A stretch of 10,000 bases of DNA from Nitrospira sp. (GTDB taxonomy: Bacteria > Nitrospirota > Nitrospiria > Nitrospirales > Nitrospiraceae): NCBI GenBank assembly GCA_020216985.1, contig JAIWOH010000202.1:1-10000 (forward strand), given 5' to 3'. Positions within the stretch are counted from its first letter, which is position 1. Each line of letters opens with the position of its first letter. Under the pieces are notes generated by a model. It had not been told where the DNA came from, searched no databases, and was given only the letters and a program-made list of their open reading frames with translations. Below, piece by piece: positions 1-7,774 of the stretch. Position numbers and translations under genes: made by a program.

Positions 1-3000
1 CCTTCACGATCACGGATGACGCCGGTTGCCTCAAACCCATCCATCTCCGGCATCTGACAGTCCATGAACACGAGGGCATAGCGAATCCGTGTCATTGCTT
101 CGACCGCCTCCCTGCCATTACCTGCAACGTCCACCCGACAGCCCAATTTTTCGAGCATCTTGACCGCCACCTTTTGATTGACTGGATTGTCTTCTACCAA
201 CAGGATATGGCCCCTCATCGCGGCGCGGACTTCCGAGACGACATGGGTCGTGATGATGCCGGACGGCACTCCTCCTGGAGAGGCATGGCCCGAGCCGCCC
301 CCCGCTATCACAAGACTCAGACAATCAAGGAGCTGCGATTGGCGAATCGGTTTGGTGAGGTAGGCGGAGAACCCTGCCTCCTGCGCACGTTTGGCGTCTC
401 CGCGTCGTCCCAACGAGGTGAGCAAGACCAGTCGGAGGGAGCTGATCCGTTCATCAGCCTTGATGCATTGCGCCAGTTGCATCCCATCCATACCCGGCAT
501 TTGCATGTCCAAAATGGCCAGATCAAAGGGCTCGCCCTGCTCAGCCGCTTGCCGCAGGCACTGCAACGCTTCTTCGGAGTTCTCCACGCTCTTACACCGA
601 TAGCCGTAATCGCCCAGTTGTTGCTCGAGTATTTTCCGATTGACCGCATGGTCGTCCACGATGAGTATCCGCTGGTCGCCGGAAGACCGAGCAAGAGCCG
701 CTGGAGCCTGACGGTGATCATCCGCTGGGACGCCCAATCGTGCCGTAAACCAAAACGTGCTGCCGACGCCGACCGTACTGACCACGCCGATCCGCCCACC
801 CATCTGCTCTACGAGTTTTTTGCAAATCGCCAAACCCAGGCCTGTCCCTCCATACCGCCGCGTCGTCGATCCATCAGCCTGCGTAAAGGGTTGAAAGAGT
901 TTTTTCTGCTGTTCTGGCGTAAGCCCAATACCGGTATCCGTCACCTCGAACCGCAGCATCACATTATCAACACGATCGCCGACGGAGACCGGCTCGTCAT
1001 CCGCCACACCGACCGTCACGACGACTTCCCCTTGTTCCGTGAACTTGATCGCGTTTCCCAGGAGATTCAGCAAAATCTGACGGAGGCGGCCGGGATCACC
1101 ACGCAGCCGCTCCGGCGCGGAGGCTTGAATCAGACACCCCACCTCCAGCCCCTTGGCATAGGCCCGTTCGGCCACCAACGCCACCGTCTCCTCCACGGTG
1201 GAGCGGATATCGAAGTCCAGCCGCTCCAGCTCCATCTTCCCCGCGTCCGCCTTGGAGAAATCGAGGATGTCATTGATGATCTCCAAGAGATGTTCGCCGC
1301 AGCGGCGGATGGTTTCGGTATACTCCCGCTGCTCGCCGGAGAGGGATGTATCCAGCAGCAGACTGGTCATGCCGATCACACCGTTCATCGGCGTCCGAAT
1401 CTCATGACTCATGGTGGCCAGAAACTCGGCCTTGGCCCTGGCCGCGTCGAGCGCCCGATCCCGCGCCTCCGCCAGTTCTTTGTTTTTCCGTTCGAGTTCC
1501 CGTGCTGATTGAGCCACCTCGGCCTCGGCTCGTTTGCGTTCGGTGATGTCGGTGAGCGTGCCCATCATCCGAAGAGGCTTGCCCGCCTCATCCCGCTCCA
1601 CCACCTGGCCGCGCATCGCAAACCACTTCCATTCACCCGATCGATGCCGGACGCGATGTTCGACGTTGTACTGAGCCGACTTCCGTTCCAAGTGATCGTT
1701 CAACGCCTGTTCGACCCATGGGCGATCATCCGGATGCACGCGATTTTTCCAGTCATAGACGTTGTTGAGCGGGATATCATGCCCCTCAAGGCCCAACAGC
1801 TGAATCCAACGGGGACTATAGTAAGCTTGCATGGTTTGAAGGTTCCAGTCGTACAAACCATCGGTGGAGACTTCCAACGTCAGCCGGTAGCGCGATTCAT
1901 TGTCCCGTAATCGGTCCTCTATCTCCTTGCGGGCCGAGATATCCCTGATAATGCCCGTGAACTTGCGCGTCCCCTTCACCATCAGCTCGCCGACGGATAA
2001 GTCGATGGGAAAGATCGATCCGTCCTTGCGTTTCGCCGCCACCTCACAACCGATGCCGATGATTTTCTTCACCCCGGTGGTCAGGTAATTTTTGAGATAG
2101 CCGTCATGCTCCCGGTCATAGGGAGCGGGCACCAAGATGTTTACGTTTTGCCCGATCAATTCGTCCGGCCGGTAGCCGAAGAGGGATTCGACGGCTGGGT
2201 TCACCATTTCGATCAGTCCCCGTTCGTTGATCACCACGATCCCCTCGACCGCCGTTTCGAAAATGGCGCGCAGGAGCGTTTCTCGCTCTTCCAGCTCGGC
2301 GGTCCGCATCTGCACCTGGTGTTCCAGTCCCGCCATCATGATGTGCAACGTTTGCATCCGTTCCTGCACGTTACGCACGATGTCGCCGATTGCGTTTTCT
2401 AACCGATCTAAATTGTAGAGATAGCTATCAGAAATCGCCGCCGACGGCTGCGCCTTTCTTTGCCCCTGACACTGCTCCTGTTCCCCTAATCGAGCCCACA
2501 ATCCCTCGACCGACAGGGCGATCGTGCGCCAGCGAGCCACAATCCCCCCTAACAAGACTCGCCCCAACGCCATGGCTGCAACCACCGCTATCAGCAGGAT
2601 CGGCAGCAGGCGCCATATCATGGCAGCCTCCGTCTCGCTCACTGCTTGAAGGGAATAGACGACCCTCACCGCCAAGAGGGGGCGGTCTTTCTGATACACC
2701 GGCTTGACAAGAATCAGTAGGGGCTCGCCGGAGGCTGTCTGATGTTCCAAGACGGTGTCGGCTCCAATCGGTCCCCCCATGTCACCACGGGCAAGAACGG
2801 TTCCCACCCTCGCAGGTGACGAGGAAGCCACGATCTGTCCGTCACGATCGACAATCGCGATCTCGCGCAAATTCGGATCGCTGAAAGGCAGGGCCAGGTG
2901 CTTCTGCACCCTGTCAAGATCATCGACGGCGGCCACGATCGTGACTATGGTTCCCGCGACCGCCTGCGCACGGGCGACGGCCGTTTCCCGCACCAGTTCC

Positions 3001-3149
3001 CGCTGCTGAAACAAGAACAGCAGCGACATCGCGACGGCCGTCGAACCGACGAGGAGGAACAGGCCGACAATCAATCGCAGATGCAGGTTCGCGCGCCAGC
3101 TTCTGAATAGGCCGGCGAACCAGGATAGGGCGGTTTCGCGATCGTCCAT
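1..3149 (-). CDS. Membrane-bound hybrid sensor histidine kinase with two PAS and two receiver domains (C-terminus outside window)
   Basis: The minus-strand frame is open from the ATG at 3149 to the window edge, giving about 1049 residues and no stop. Order of parts: transmembrane helix about 24-47; an extracytoplasmic Cache/PDC-like sensor region about 48-183, with a [11 protein letters not shown] segment; second helix about 184-205; a linker and coiled coil; PAS 1 about 290-405; PAS 2 with PAC about 418-537; HisKA with the H-box [11 protein letters not shown], phospho-accepting His582; HATPase_c with N-box NLLGNAIKF near 694, DTGIG near 735 and GGTGLGLAI near 765; receiver 1 with Asp881 ([10 protein letters not shown]) and Lys933 (TKP); receiver 2 starting near 980 with Asp1030 ([10 protein letters not shown]). 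The window ends before the Lys of receiver 2, so an Hpt domain could follow. By family, it autophosphorylates on His and relays phosphate to Asp. The ligand is unknown. This ATG keeps the first helix, but its Shine-Dalgarno is weak (GGAGA about 16 nt upstream). The gene follows another kinase gene on the same strand. Confidence 0.95.
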   Translation of the reverse strand, partial: MDDRETALSWFAGLFRSWRANLHLRLIVGLFLLVGSTAVAMSLLFLFQQRELVRETAVARAQAVAGTIVTIVAAVDDLDRVQKHLALPFSDPNLREIAIVDRDGQIVASSSPARVGTVLARGDMGGPIGADTVLEHQTASGEPLLILVKPVYQKDRPLLAVRVVYSLQAVSETEAAMIWRLLPILLIAVVAAMALGRVLLGGIVARWRTIALSVEGLWARLGEQEQCQGQRKAQPSAAISDSYLYNLDRLENAIGDIVRNVQERMQTLHIMMAGLEHQVQMRTAELEERETLLRAIFETAVEGIVVINERGLIEMVNPAVESLFGYRPDELIGQNVNILVPAPYDREHDGYLKNYLTTGVKKIIGIGCEVAAKRKDGSIFPIDLSVGELMVKGTRKFTGIIRDISARKEIEDRLRDNESRYRLTLEVSTDGLYDWNLQTMQAYYSPRWIQLLGLEGHDIPLNNVYDWKNRVHPDDRPWVEQALNDHLERKSAQYNVEHRVRHRSGEWKWFAMRGQVVERDEAGKPLRMMGTLTDITERKRAEAEVAQSARELERKNKELAEARDRALDAARAKAEFLATMSHEIRTPMNGVIGMTSLLLDTSLSGEQREYTETIRRCGEHLLEIINDILDFSKADAGKMELERLDFDIRSTVEETVALVAERAYAKGLEVGCLIQASAPERLRGDPGRLRQILLNLLGNAIKFTEQGEVVVTVGVADDEPVSVGDRVDNVMLRFEVTDTGIGLTPEQQKKLFQPFTQADGSTTRRYGGTGLGLAICKKLVEQMGGRIGVVSTVGVGSTFWFTARLGVPADDHRQAPAALARSSGDQRILIVDDHAVNRKILEQQLGDYGYRCKSVENSEEALQCLRQAAEQGEPFDLAILDMQMPGMDGMQLAQCIKADERISSLRLVLLTSLGRRGDAKRAQEAGFSAYLTKPIRQSQLLDCLSLVIAGGGSGHASPGGVPSGIITTHVVSEVRAAMRGHILLVEDNPVNQKVAVKMLEKLGCRVDVAGNGREAVEAMTRIRYALVFMDCQMPEMDGFEATGVIRDRE

Positions 3150-3220
3150 AAAAAAACGGTTGCGGTCTCCGTGGCCGTGGCACACTATCCCCTCGCCCCA
3201 TGGCAAGCGTGCGCGGCCTC

Positions 3221-3248
3221 TTCGACCGCGCCGCTTGGCGCGGTCGAA
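3221..3248 (-). terminator. Perfect 12-bp inverted repeat between the two kinase genes, terminator-like or processing hairpin
   Basis: Positions 3221-3232 are the exact reverse complement of 3237-3248, with a 4-nt loop (gctt). The stem is mostly G/C and would be very stable in RNA. It lies 28 nt past the stop codon of the upstream kinase and about 70 nt before the start of the hybrid kinase, so its place fits an intergenic terminator or an attenuating or stabilising hairpin. Neither side is followed by a U-tract, so classic intrinsic termination is doubtful. Confidence 0.5.
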
Positions 3249-3276
3249 CCATCACTTCATCTTCCAACGTTGATCT

Positions 3277-5013
3277 TTATCGGCCGGAGTGAGCCAACCT
3301 TGAGAAGGACGTTCGCGAGGAGTACCTAGGTGTGTTCTCTAGAAGCGGAGCCCCCCCCCCCGCGCGCGACTCCATCACAGACATGACTGGTTGCTCATGG
3401 GAGAGGGGAGGCTTGGCTTCATCTGCACATGGAAGTTCCAATATGATCTTGGTCCCTCGGCCAGGACGAGATCGCACTGTGAGTCGCACACCGATCTGTT
3501 CGGCACGAGCGGCCATGGAAAAAAGCCCCATGCCGCCTCGTCGCTTCAGATGCCGATCAAGACCGATACCATCATCGCCGACTTCAAGACGGACGCCCGA
3601 CCGTCGGCGCTGCAACGCGACCCACCGGCGCATGGCTTGGCTGTGACGAAGGCTGTTGCTGATCGCCTCCTTCACGATGGATAAGATATGGGTTATCCGT
3701 TCAGCGGGCAGAACAATCGGACCTGCTTGCGCGAAACGCCGTTCGATTCCATGAACCCCGACGGGATCCATGGTGCCAATCAGTTGGTCGAGAGCCTGCG
3801 CCAGATCGGGAACGACTTTCGACAGTTCCTCCCCCCTTACCACTTGCTCGATAAACCATCGCACGTCCTTGATGATGCCGTTCAGTTGGTCCACCACCCG
3901 CTCCAACGACGGTGACAACGAAGGAGCGACCGTATCGGCGTCTCGCTTCATCACTTGCAGCAGCAAGCCAACGGCATAGAGCGATTGGAGGATGCCGTCG
4001 TGCAAATCCAAGCAGATCTGCTCACGCTGGCGATAGGATCGGCGGAGAGACTCCTCCGCTTCGATTCGCAAGAGGGCAGCCACGACATGATCGGCAATGA
4101 GTTGGACAAGCTGAATGTCTTCTTCTTGCCAGGTCAATGGCGCAGGCGCATACAGCATGAGCTTGCCCAAGATCCTATTTCCGCCAGGCCGAGCCAACGG
4201 AATGAAGGCAAGCGCGCCGATCCCCTCCTGTTGAAACAACTCTCGATAGGCCGCCAAGGTTGGTTCAGCCTGCGCATCGGAGACCAGGAGGGGCACGGCG
4301 TGGACGGTCTGTGGAGTCCACGGGCCATGTCCTTCCACTCCTTGTCGATAGGCGGCCGAAAGGCCCCGCCAGGCTTGAAACCGCATGACTCCATCAGTCT
4401 CAAACAGAAGAAGCGCGCAACGATCGAGGCCGGAGATTCTGCTGACCGCATCCATTGCCACGGCACAGACGTCCTGACGATCCGCACCGGCGTGCAACCG
4501 GATTACTACCTCATGGAGGTCTGTCAGTTTCTCCAGCCGATCGCGCAATTGGGCGGTCCGCCGGACCACCACCGACTCAAGCGAATGGGCATACCGTGCA
4601 AGCACCGTCTCCCGTGCGCGATGGATATGCCGGATCAACTCTTCATCGGCCTTTTTCGAGCCGTCGTGCCGTTCGACATAGGCAAAGATCCCCTCGCCAA
4701 TCGCTCCCTTGGCCTCCTCGAACGACGCGTGCCCGCCATGGACAATGATGCAACGATCACCGTGACCGGTCCGTATCTTACGAAGAAACGCCGTGACCTC
4801 TTGATCTTGATCAGGCAGGTGGAGGGTCATCACGACAATGCCCGGCCTTTCCCGTTCCACGATTGCCAGCGCCTCGGCGGCACTCGACACGCCGACCGCC
4901 TCAATACCTTCGGCCGCCAACCGGTCCAACAACCGCCGCAAGGTCTCCCGCTCACTCTCCACTATCAACACGCGACCGACTTGCTCCTCTTCGCACCACT
5001 TTGGTCTCGACAT
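3277..5013 (-). CDS. Sensor histidine kinase, degenerate receiver-GAF-HisKA_3-HATPase (NarL/NreB-type)
   Basis: This 578-residue protein appears cytoplasmic: no membrane helix is seen. Domains: a receiver-like fold about 12-130; a coiled linker; a GAF domain about 160-318; HisKA_3 with the LDLHDGILQSLY box (His338); HATPase_c with EAISNSLRHS (N-box about 449-453), DDGIGL (480-485) and GMGL (494-497). Kinases of this family normally phosphorylate LuxR/NarL-type regulators, and none is visible here. The receiver has lost its key residues: Thr63 stands where the phosphorylated Asp should be (VVMTLHLPD), the acidic pair reads ES, and the conserved TKP reads ERH. It is probably a docking or input module, not a phospho-acceptor. 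The core ends near residue 528; the last 50 residues look low-complexity and contain a Gly run encoded by a G11 tract. I chose the ATG at 5013, preceded by AAGAGG 6 nt away; a TTG at 5028 would add five residues but lies too close to AGGAG. Confidence 0.92.
   Translation of the reverse strand: MSRPKWCEEEQVGRVLIVESERETLRRLLDRLAAEGIEAVGVSSAAEALAIVERERPGIVVMTLHLPDQDQEVTAFLRKIRTGHGDRCIIVHGGHASFEEAKGAIGEGIFAYVERHDGSKKADEELIRHIHRARETVLARYAHSLESVVVRRTAQLRDRLEKLTDLHEVVIRLHAGADRQDVCAVAMDAVSRISGLDRCALLLFETDGVMRFQAWRGLSAAYRQGVEGHGPWTPQTVHAVPLLVSDAQAEPTLAAYRELFQQEGIGALAFIPLARPGGNRILGKLMLYAPAPLTWQEEDIQLVQLIADHVVAALLRIEAEESLRRSYRQREQICLDLHDGILQSLYAVGLLLQVMKRDADTVAPSLSPSLERVVDQLNGIIKDVRWFIEQVVRGEELSKVVPDLAQALDQLIGTMDPVGVHGIERRFAQAGPIVLPAERITHILSIVKEAISNSLRHSQAMRRWVALQRRRSGVRLEVGDDGIGLDRHLKRRGGMGLFSMAARAEQIGVRLTVRSRPGRGTKIILELPCADEAKPPLSHEQPVMSVMESRAGGGAPLLENTPRYSSRTSFSRLAHSGR
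3351..3361. repeat. C11 homopolymer inside the 3' end of the kinase gene (G11 in the coding strand)
   Basis: Eleven consecutive C on the plus strand read as G11 in the mRNA and encode the Gly run near residues 552-554. A change of one base would move the tail into another frame: both alternative frames meet a TAG within about a dozen codons, while the present frame continues to the TAA at 3277-3279. The catalytic core lies upstream and would not be affected. Confidence 0.9.
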
Positions 5014-5065
5014 CGCGCCCCTCTTCAATCTCTCCTGTGTGCGACCCGGCTTTCTCGCTGAGTCA

Positions 5066-5086
5066 ATGGATATGACGGATATTCAT
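5066..5086. promoter_or_regulatory. Imperfect inverted repeat, possible regulator-binding site upstream of the kinase
   Basis: ATGGATAT and ATATTCAT flank a 5-bp centre; the arms match at 7 of 8 positions as an inverted repeat. The 21-bp size and spacing fit an operator for a dimeric helix-turn-helix protein. It lies about 50 bp upstream of the kinase ATG. This is structure only; no regulator is identified. Confidence 0.3.
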
Positions 5087-5315
5087 CGGACTCTGGCTCG
5101 CCCGTTACCTCCTTCCTGACTCTGTGTTCGGGTTCATGACATGAGAGGAACGGAGCCGTCATCGGTAGCGGCATTCCAATCCCTGACGACGGTCATCGGC
5201 ACTCCCCCTGGCGCGCCTGACACACCAGGACGCCACGGTCGTTCCACGTCCCCCGTGCAAGCCTGGATGTTCTTCGATGGTTATTACTAGAGAAATGTAT
5301 GCGCGTGCGCCGCTT

Positions 5316-5344
5316 CATGTAGCATGGTTTCTAGCCGGTGTCAA
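5316..5344 (-). promoter_or_regulatory. Candidate sigma-70-type promoter for the kinase genes
   Basis: On the minus strand a perfect -35 hexamer TTGACA (5344-5339) is followed after 17 bp by TACATG (5321-5316), preceded by TGC as in an extended -10. The -10 hexamer matches the consensus at only three of six positions. Transcription from here would give a leader of about 300 nt before the kinase ATG. Confidence 0.4.
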
Positions 5345-5434
5345 TGCGGCCGAACGGCCCTGATGAGCAAGTTTTCCGGGAAGAAGGCAAAGGATGAACG
5401 ATGCCCGTCGCGGGGAGCAAGATCGATCCCTCGA

Positions 5435-7117
5435 TCAGTCTCGTGTCAGCTTGCGGTACCGAATCCGGTGCGGCCGATCGGCCTCCTTGCCGAGCCGTTT
5501 TTTGCGGTCCGCCTCGTAGTCGCTATAGTTGCCCTCAAACCACACGACCTTGCTGTCGCCTTCGAAGGCCAGGATGTGGGTGGCGATCCGGTCGAGGAAC
5601 CAGCGGTCGTGGCTGCTGATCACCGCGCAACCGGCGAAATTTTCCAACCCCTCTTCAAGGGCGCGCAACGTATTCACGTCGAGATCGTTCGTCGGCTCGT
5701 CGAGGATGATTACATTGGCGCCTTCTTTCAGCATGCGGGCGAGGTGCACGCGGTTGCGCTCGCCGCCGGACAGATCCTTGACCTTTTTCTGTTGGTCCGT
5801 CCCGGCGAAGTTGAAGCGGGCGCAGTAGCCGCGCGCGTTCACCTCGGTTTTCCCAAGTTTGATCGTGTCCTTCCCCTCCGAGATGACCTCGTAAACCGTT
5901 TTATTGCTGTCCAGACTGCGATCCTGATCGACGTAGCCGAGCTTGACCGTCTCCCCGATCGTGATGGTGCCGGCGTCGGGCTTTTCTTTCCCGACGATCA
6001 TTTTGAACAGGGTGGTCTTGCCGGCGCCGTTTGGTCCGATCACCCCGACGATGCCGCCTTTCGGCAGGCTGAAGCTTAGATTGTCGAACAACACCTTGTC
6101 CCCAAAGGCCTTGCTGATGCCCTTGGCTTCCACCACGATGTCGCCCAATCTCGGACCTGGTGGGATGTAGATCTCAAGCTCTTCCGCTCTGGCTTCCTGC
6201 TTTTGATTGACCAGTTCCTCGTATCGATTCAAACGCGCCTTGCCCTTCGATTGCCGGGCCTTGGGCGACATGCGAATCCATTCCAGCTCATGCTCCAGCG
6301 TCTTCCTTCGTTTGGACTCCGCCTTCTCTTCTTTTTCCAGCCGCTCCTTTTTCTGCTCCAGCCACGCACTGTAATTGCCTTGAAACGGAATCCCATGGCC
6401 GCGATCCAGCTCCAAAATCCAGCCCGCGACATTGTCCAAGAAGTACCGGTCATGCGTCACCGCGATGACCGTGCCCTTGTACTGCCGGAGATGTTGTTCC
6501 AGCCATTGCACCGACTCGGCGTCGAGATGGTTGGTCGGCTCATCGAGCAAGAGAATATCCGGCTCTTGAATCAACAGCCGGCAAAGCGCGACCCGCCGTT
6601 TTTCGCCGCCGGACAGGGTGCCGACCTTCTGATCGGCAGGCGGGCAGCGCAAGGCATCCATGGCCAGCTCCAGTTCGTTTTCCAACTCCCAGCCGTTGGC
6701 CGCTTCGATCTTTTCTTGGAGCTGAGCCTGTTTGTCGAGCAGCTTTTCCATCGTGTCCGGATCGGCCGATCCGATTTGGTTGCTCACGTCTTCATACTCC
6801 TTGAGCAACGCAACCAGCTCGGCCTTCCCTTCTTCAACCACTTCCCTGACGGTTTTGTTCGGATCGAGCTGGGGCTCTTGCTCCAGTAGCCCGATACTGT
6901 ACCCCTTGGATCTCGTGATCTCTCCCGTGTAATTCTGATCGACCCCCGCAATGATTCTTAACAGCGAGCTTTTGCCGGCGCCGTTCAACCCCAGCACGCC
7001 GATTTTGGCCCCGTAGTAAAAGCCCAGATAGATCTCCCGCAACACCTGCTTCTTCGGCGGATAGACCTTGCCGACGTTGACCAAGGAGAAAATGACTTGC
7101 TTGTCGTTGGTCGCCAT
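5435..7117 (-). CDS. ettA: ABC-F ATPase, energy-dependent translational throttle protein EttA
   Basis: The 560-residue protein has two ABC domains and no membrane helices, as in ABC-F proteins that bind the ribosomal E site. In E. coli, EttA is 555 residues and links the first steps of translation elongation to cellular energy state. ABC1: Walker A GLNGAGKS 43-50, signature LSGGE 168-172, Walker [12 protein letters not shown] with catalytic Glu193; an inserted arm lies about 95-140. The linker (PtIM) about 240-325 carries EttA-typical text such as [14 protein letters not shown] and [18 protein letters not shown]2: Walker A GPNGAGKT 361-368, LSGGE 449-453, Walker B with Glu474. All catalytic motifs are intact. 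AGAGAGGAG sits 14 nt before the ATG, a long spacing, but the N-terminus aligns with known EttA. It stands alone, divergent from the pilus genes. Resistance-type ABC-F members are less likely given this similarity along the whole length. Confidence 0.97.
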   Translation of the reverse strand: MATNDKQVIFSLVNVGKVYPPKKQVLREIYLGFYYGAKIGVLGLNGAGKSSLLRIIAGVDQNYTGEITRSKGYSIGLLEQEPQLDPNKTVREVVEEGKAELVALLKEYEDVSNQIGSADPDTMEKLLDKQAQLQEKIEAANGWELENELELAMDALRCPPADQKVGTLSGGEKRRVALCRLLIQEPDILLLDEPTNHLDAESVQWLEQHLRQYKGTVIAVTHDRYFLDNVAGWILELDRGHGIPFQGNYSAWLEQKKERLEKEEKAESKRRKTLEHELEWIRMSPKARQSKGKARLNRYEELVNQKQEARAEELEIYIPPGPRLGDIVVEAKGISKAFGDKVLFDNLSFSLPKGGIVGVIGPNGAGKTTLFKMIVGKEKPDAGTITIGETVKLGYVDQDRSLDSNKTVYEVISEGKDTIKLGKTEVNARGYCARFNFAGTDQQKKVKDLSGGERNRVHLARMLKEGANVIILDEPTNDLDVNTLRALEEGLENFAGCAVISSHDRWFLDRIATHILAFEGDSKVVWFEGNYSDYEADRKKRLGKEADRPHRIRYRKLTRD

Positions 7118-7305
7118 GGATCGTTTGTCGTCTCCTCTCTGGCTGAAATGCCCGACCTGACTGACGAACCGGTTGGAGGGCGACTCGTTTTCTCTCCCGC
7201 CCCCATAAAAACCGGCCGGGAGTCTATCACAACCTCATGCGCCGCGACAGGGCGGACCGTTTGGACCATTTGATTGGGCGGCGGTGTCCCTCCTTTGATG
7301 CTCAG

Positions 7306-7344
7306 AGAAATTCCCTAGATGTCGAGTTTTCCTACAGAAATTCC
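7306..7344. repeat. Pair of direct repeats AGAAATTCC, 30 bp apart, upstream of flp
   Basis: AGAAATTCC occurs at 7306-7314 and again at 7336-7344. The start-to-start distance of 30 bp is close to three helical turns, so proteins bound at both copies would face the same side. It lies about 155-195 bp upstream of the pilin start, where activator sites can occur. The regulatory role is an inference. Confidence 0.4.
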
Positions 7345-7382
7345 ATGGGCCCTATTTTTCCCCGGGTGTAAGCACTAAAGTC

Positions 7383-7396
7383 GGGGGGGGGGGGGG
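7383..7396. repeat. G14 homopolymer upstream of flp
   Basis: Fourteen consecutive G lie about 104 bp before the pilin ATG, in non-coding DNA. Such tracts can slip during replication; in promoters this changes spacing and can switch expression on and off. The exact length in the given sequence may also be unreliable. Confidence 0.9.
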
Positions 7397-7421
7397 ACCG
7401 ATAAGAAACCATGTTGAGGCT

Positions 7422-7457
7422 GGGGAGAAAAGCGCGGTATCGCTCCCCTTTCTCTCC
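7422..7457 (+). promoter_or_regulatory. Predicted leader hairpin upstream of the flp ribosome-binding site
   Basis: GGGGAGAAA (7422-7430) can pair with TTTCTCTCC (7449-7457), nine pairs with one G-U. Inside, AGCG (7431-7434) pairs with CGCT (7441-7444) around a 6-nt loop, leaving a CCCC bulge. It ends 29 nt before the pilin Shine-Dalgarno. A 5' hairpin of this kind could stabilise the abundant pilin mRNA, if the transcript starts upstream of it. Confidence 0.4.
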
Positions 7458-7499
7458 TCACTCACATCAATCCATTCTCATTAACCGGAGGAAGTTGTG

Positions 7500-7670
7500 A
7501 TGAAGAGTATGATCGAGCGGCAGTGGAAACGGTTCAAGGAAGAGCGGGGGGCCACCGCCGTGGAATACGGCTTGCTGGTGGCCGGAATCGCCATCGTCAT
7601 CGCCACGGCGGTCTTTCTGTTCGGCAACAGGCTCCGCGGCGTTTTTCAGCGGTTGGCTGGGCTGTTCTGA
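7500..7670 (+). CDS. flp: Flp/Fap family type IVb pilin (major pilin of the Tad pilus)
   Basis: This 56-residue protein is the structural subunit of the thin Flp pilus, used for adherence and biofilm in known tad systems. It has a basic, polar leader (1-17), then the prepilin motif G17|ATAVEYGLL: cleavage after Gly17, with Glu at mature position 5 and Tyr at 6, as in Flp pilins. A hydrophobic helix follows about 23-41, ending in a short basic and hydrophobic tail. The mature form would have 39 residues. The start is fixed by GGAGGAA (7487-7493), 6 nt before the ATG; a GTG one codon upstream is less well placed. A hairpin spans the stop codon, and cpaB starts about 100 bp downstream. Cleavage needs a TadV/CpaA-type peptidase, which is not seen in this window. 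Confidence 0.95.
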   Translation: MKSMIERQWKRFKEERGATAVEYGLLVAGIAIVIATAVFLFGNRLRGVFQRLAGLF

Positions 7671-7679
7671 GCCACCGCT
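7648..7679 (+). terminator. Hairpin spanning the flp stop codon, probable processing site or partial terminator
   Basis: AGCGGT (7648-7653) pairs with ACCGCT (7674-7679), and GGCT (7655-7658) with AGCC (7670-7673): ten pairs with a single bulged T at 7654 and an 11-nt loop. No U-tract follows, so full termination is unlikely. A hairpin after a pilin gene fits the common pattern of high pilin and low assembly-gene expression from one operon; that role is inferred. Confidence 0.45.
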
Positions 7680-7774
7680 AGGGAATCTCGTCATTTCCAG
7701 CACCACAACATAACGGGATCGAGCACACGACGCTCACCTATGGCGCTCACTTAGGTAAGGATGGAGAAGACCGC

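Larger units (their letters stand above)
5014..5434. other. Intergenic region between ettA and the GAF-containing kinase
   Basis: No convincing gene was found in these 421 bases on either strand. Both flanking genes read leftwards, so this is the downstream region of ettA and the upstream region of the kinase. It holds a candidate promoter (5316-5344) and an imperfect dyad (5066-5086). A GGCGCGCC palindrome near 5210 and the two short GTCATCGG repeats (5158-5165 and 5192-5199) have no clear meaning. No hairpin with a U-tract was found after ettA. Confidence 0.6.
7118..7499. other. Divergent intergenic region between ettA and the flp pilin gene
   Basis: No gene was found in these 382 bases. 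The region must hold the 5' signals of ettA (leftwards) and of flp (rightwards). It contains a direct repeat spaced by 30 bp, a G14 tract and a hairpin near the pilin RBS, annotated separately. No -35/-10 pair of good quality could be assigned to either gene. Confidence 0.6.

Noticed and set aside
174..1508. Plus-strand open frame of 444 codons, and similar long plus-strand frames at 3955-5061, 5324-6079 and 6203-6889
   Set aside because: They lie antisense to clear kinase and EttA genes with full family motifs; their own translations show no recognisable motifs and are expected side effects of GC-rich coding.
2920..3267. Minus-strand open frame of 115 codons across the start of the hybrid kinase
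   Set aside because: It overlaps the N-terminal helix of the hybrid kinase in another frame and is rich in Arg and Pro, as shadow frames are.
5061..5066. TTGACT on the minus strand as a -35 element near the kinase gene
   Set aside because: No -10-like hexamer lies at 16-18 bp; the place holds CGCACA.
5421..5436. Six-base inverted repeat GATCGA-TCCC-TCGATC over the ettA stop codon, as a terminator
   Set aside because: The stem is short and no T-run follows in the direction of transcription.
7221..7249. TAGACT (minus strand) as a -10 element for ettA
   Set aside because: The hexamer at the -35 distance, TGTCGC, matches the consensus at only one position.
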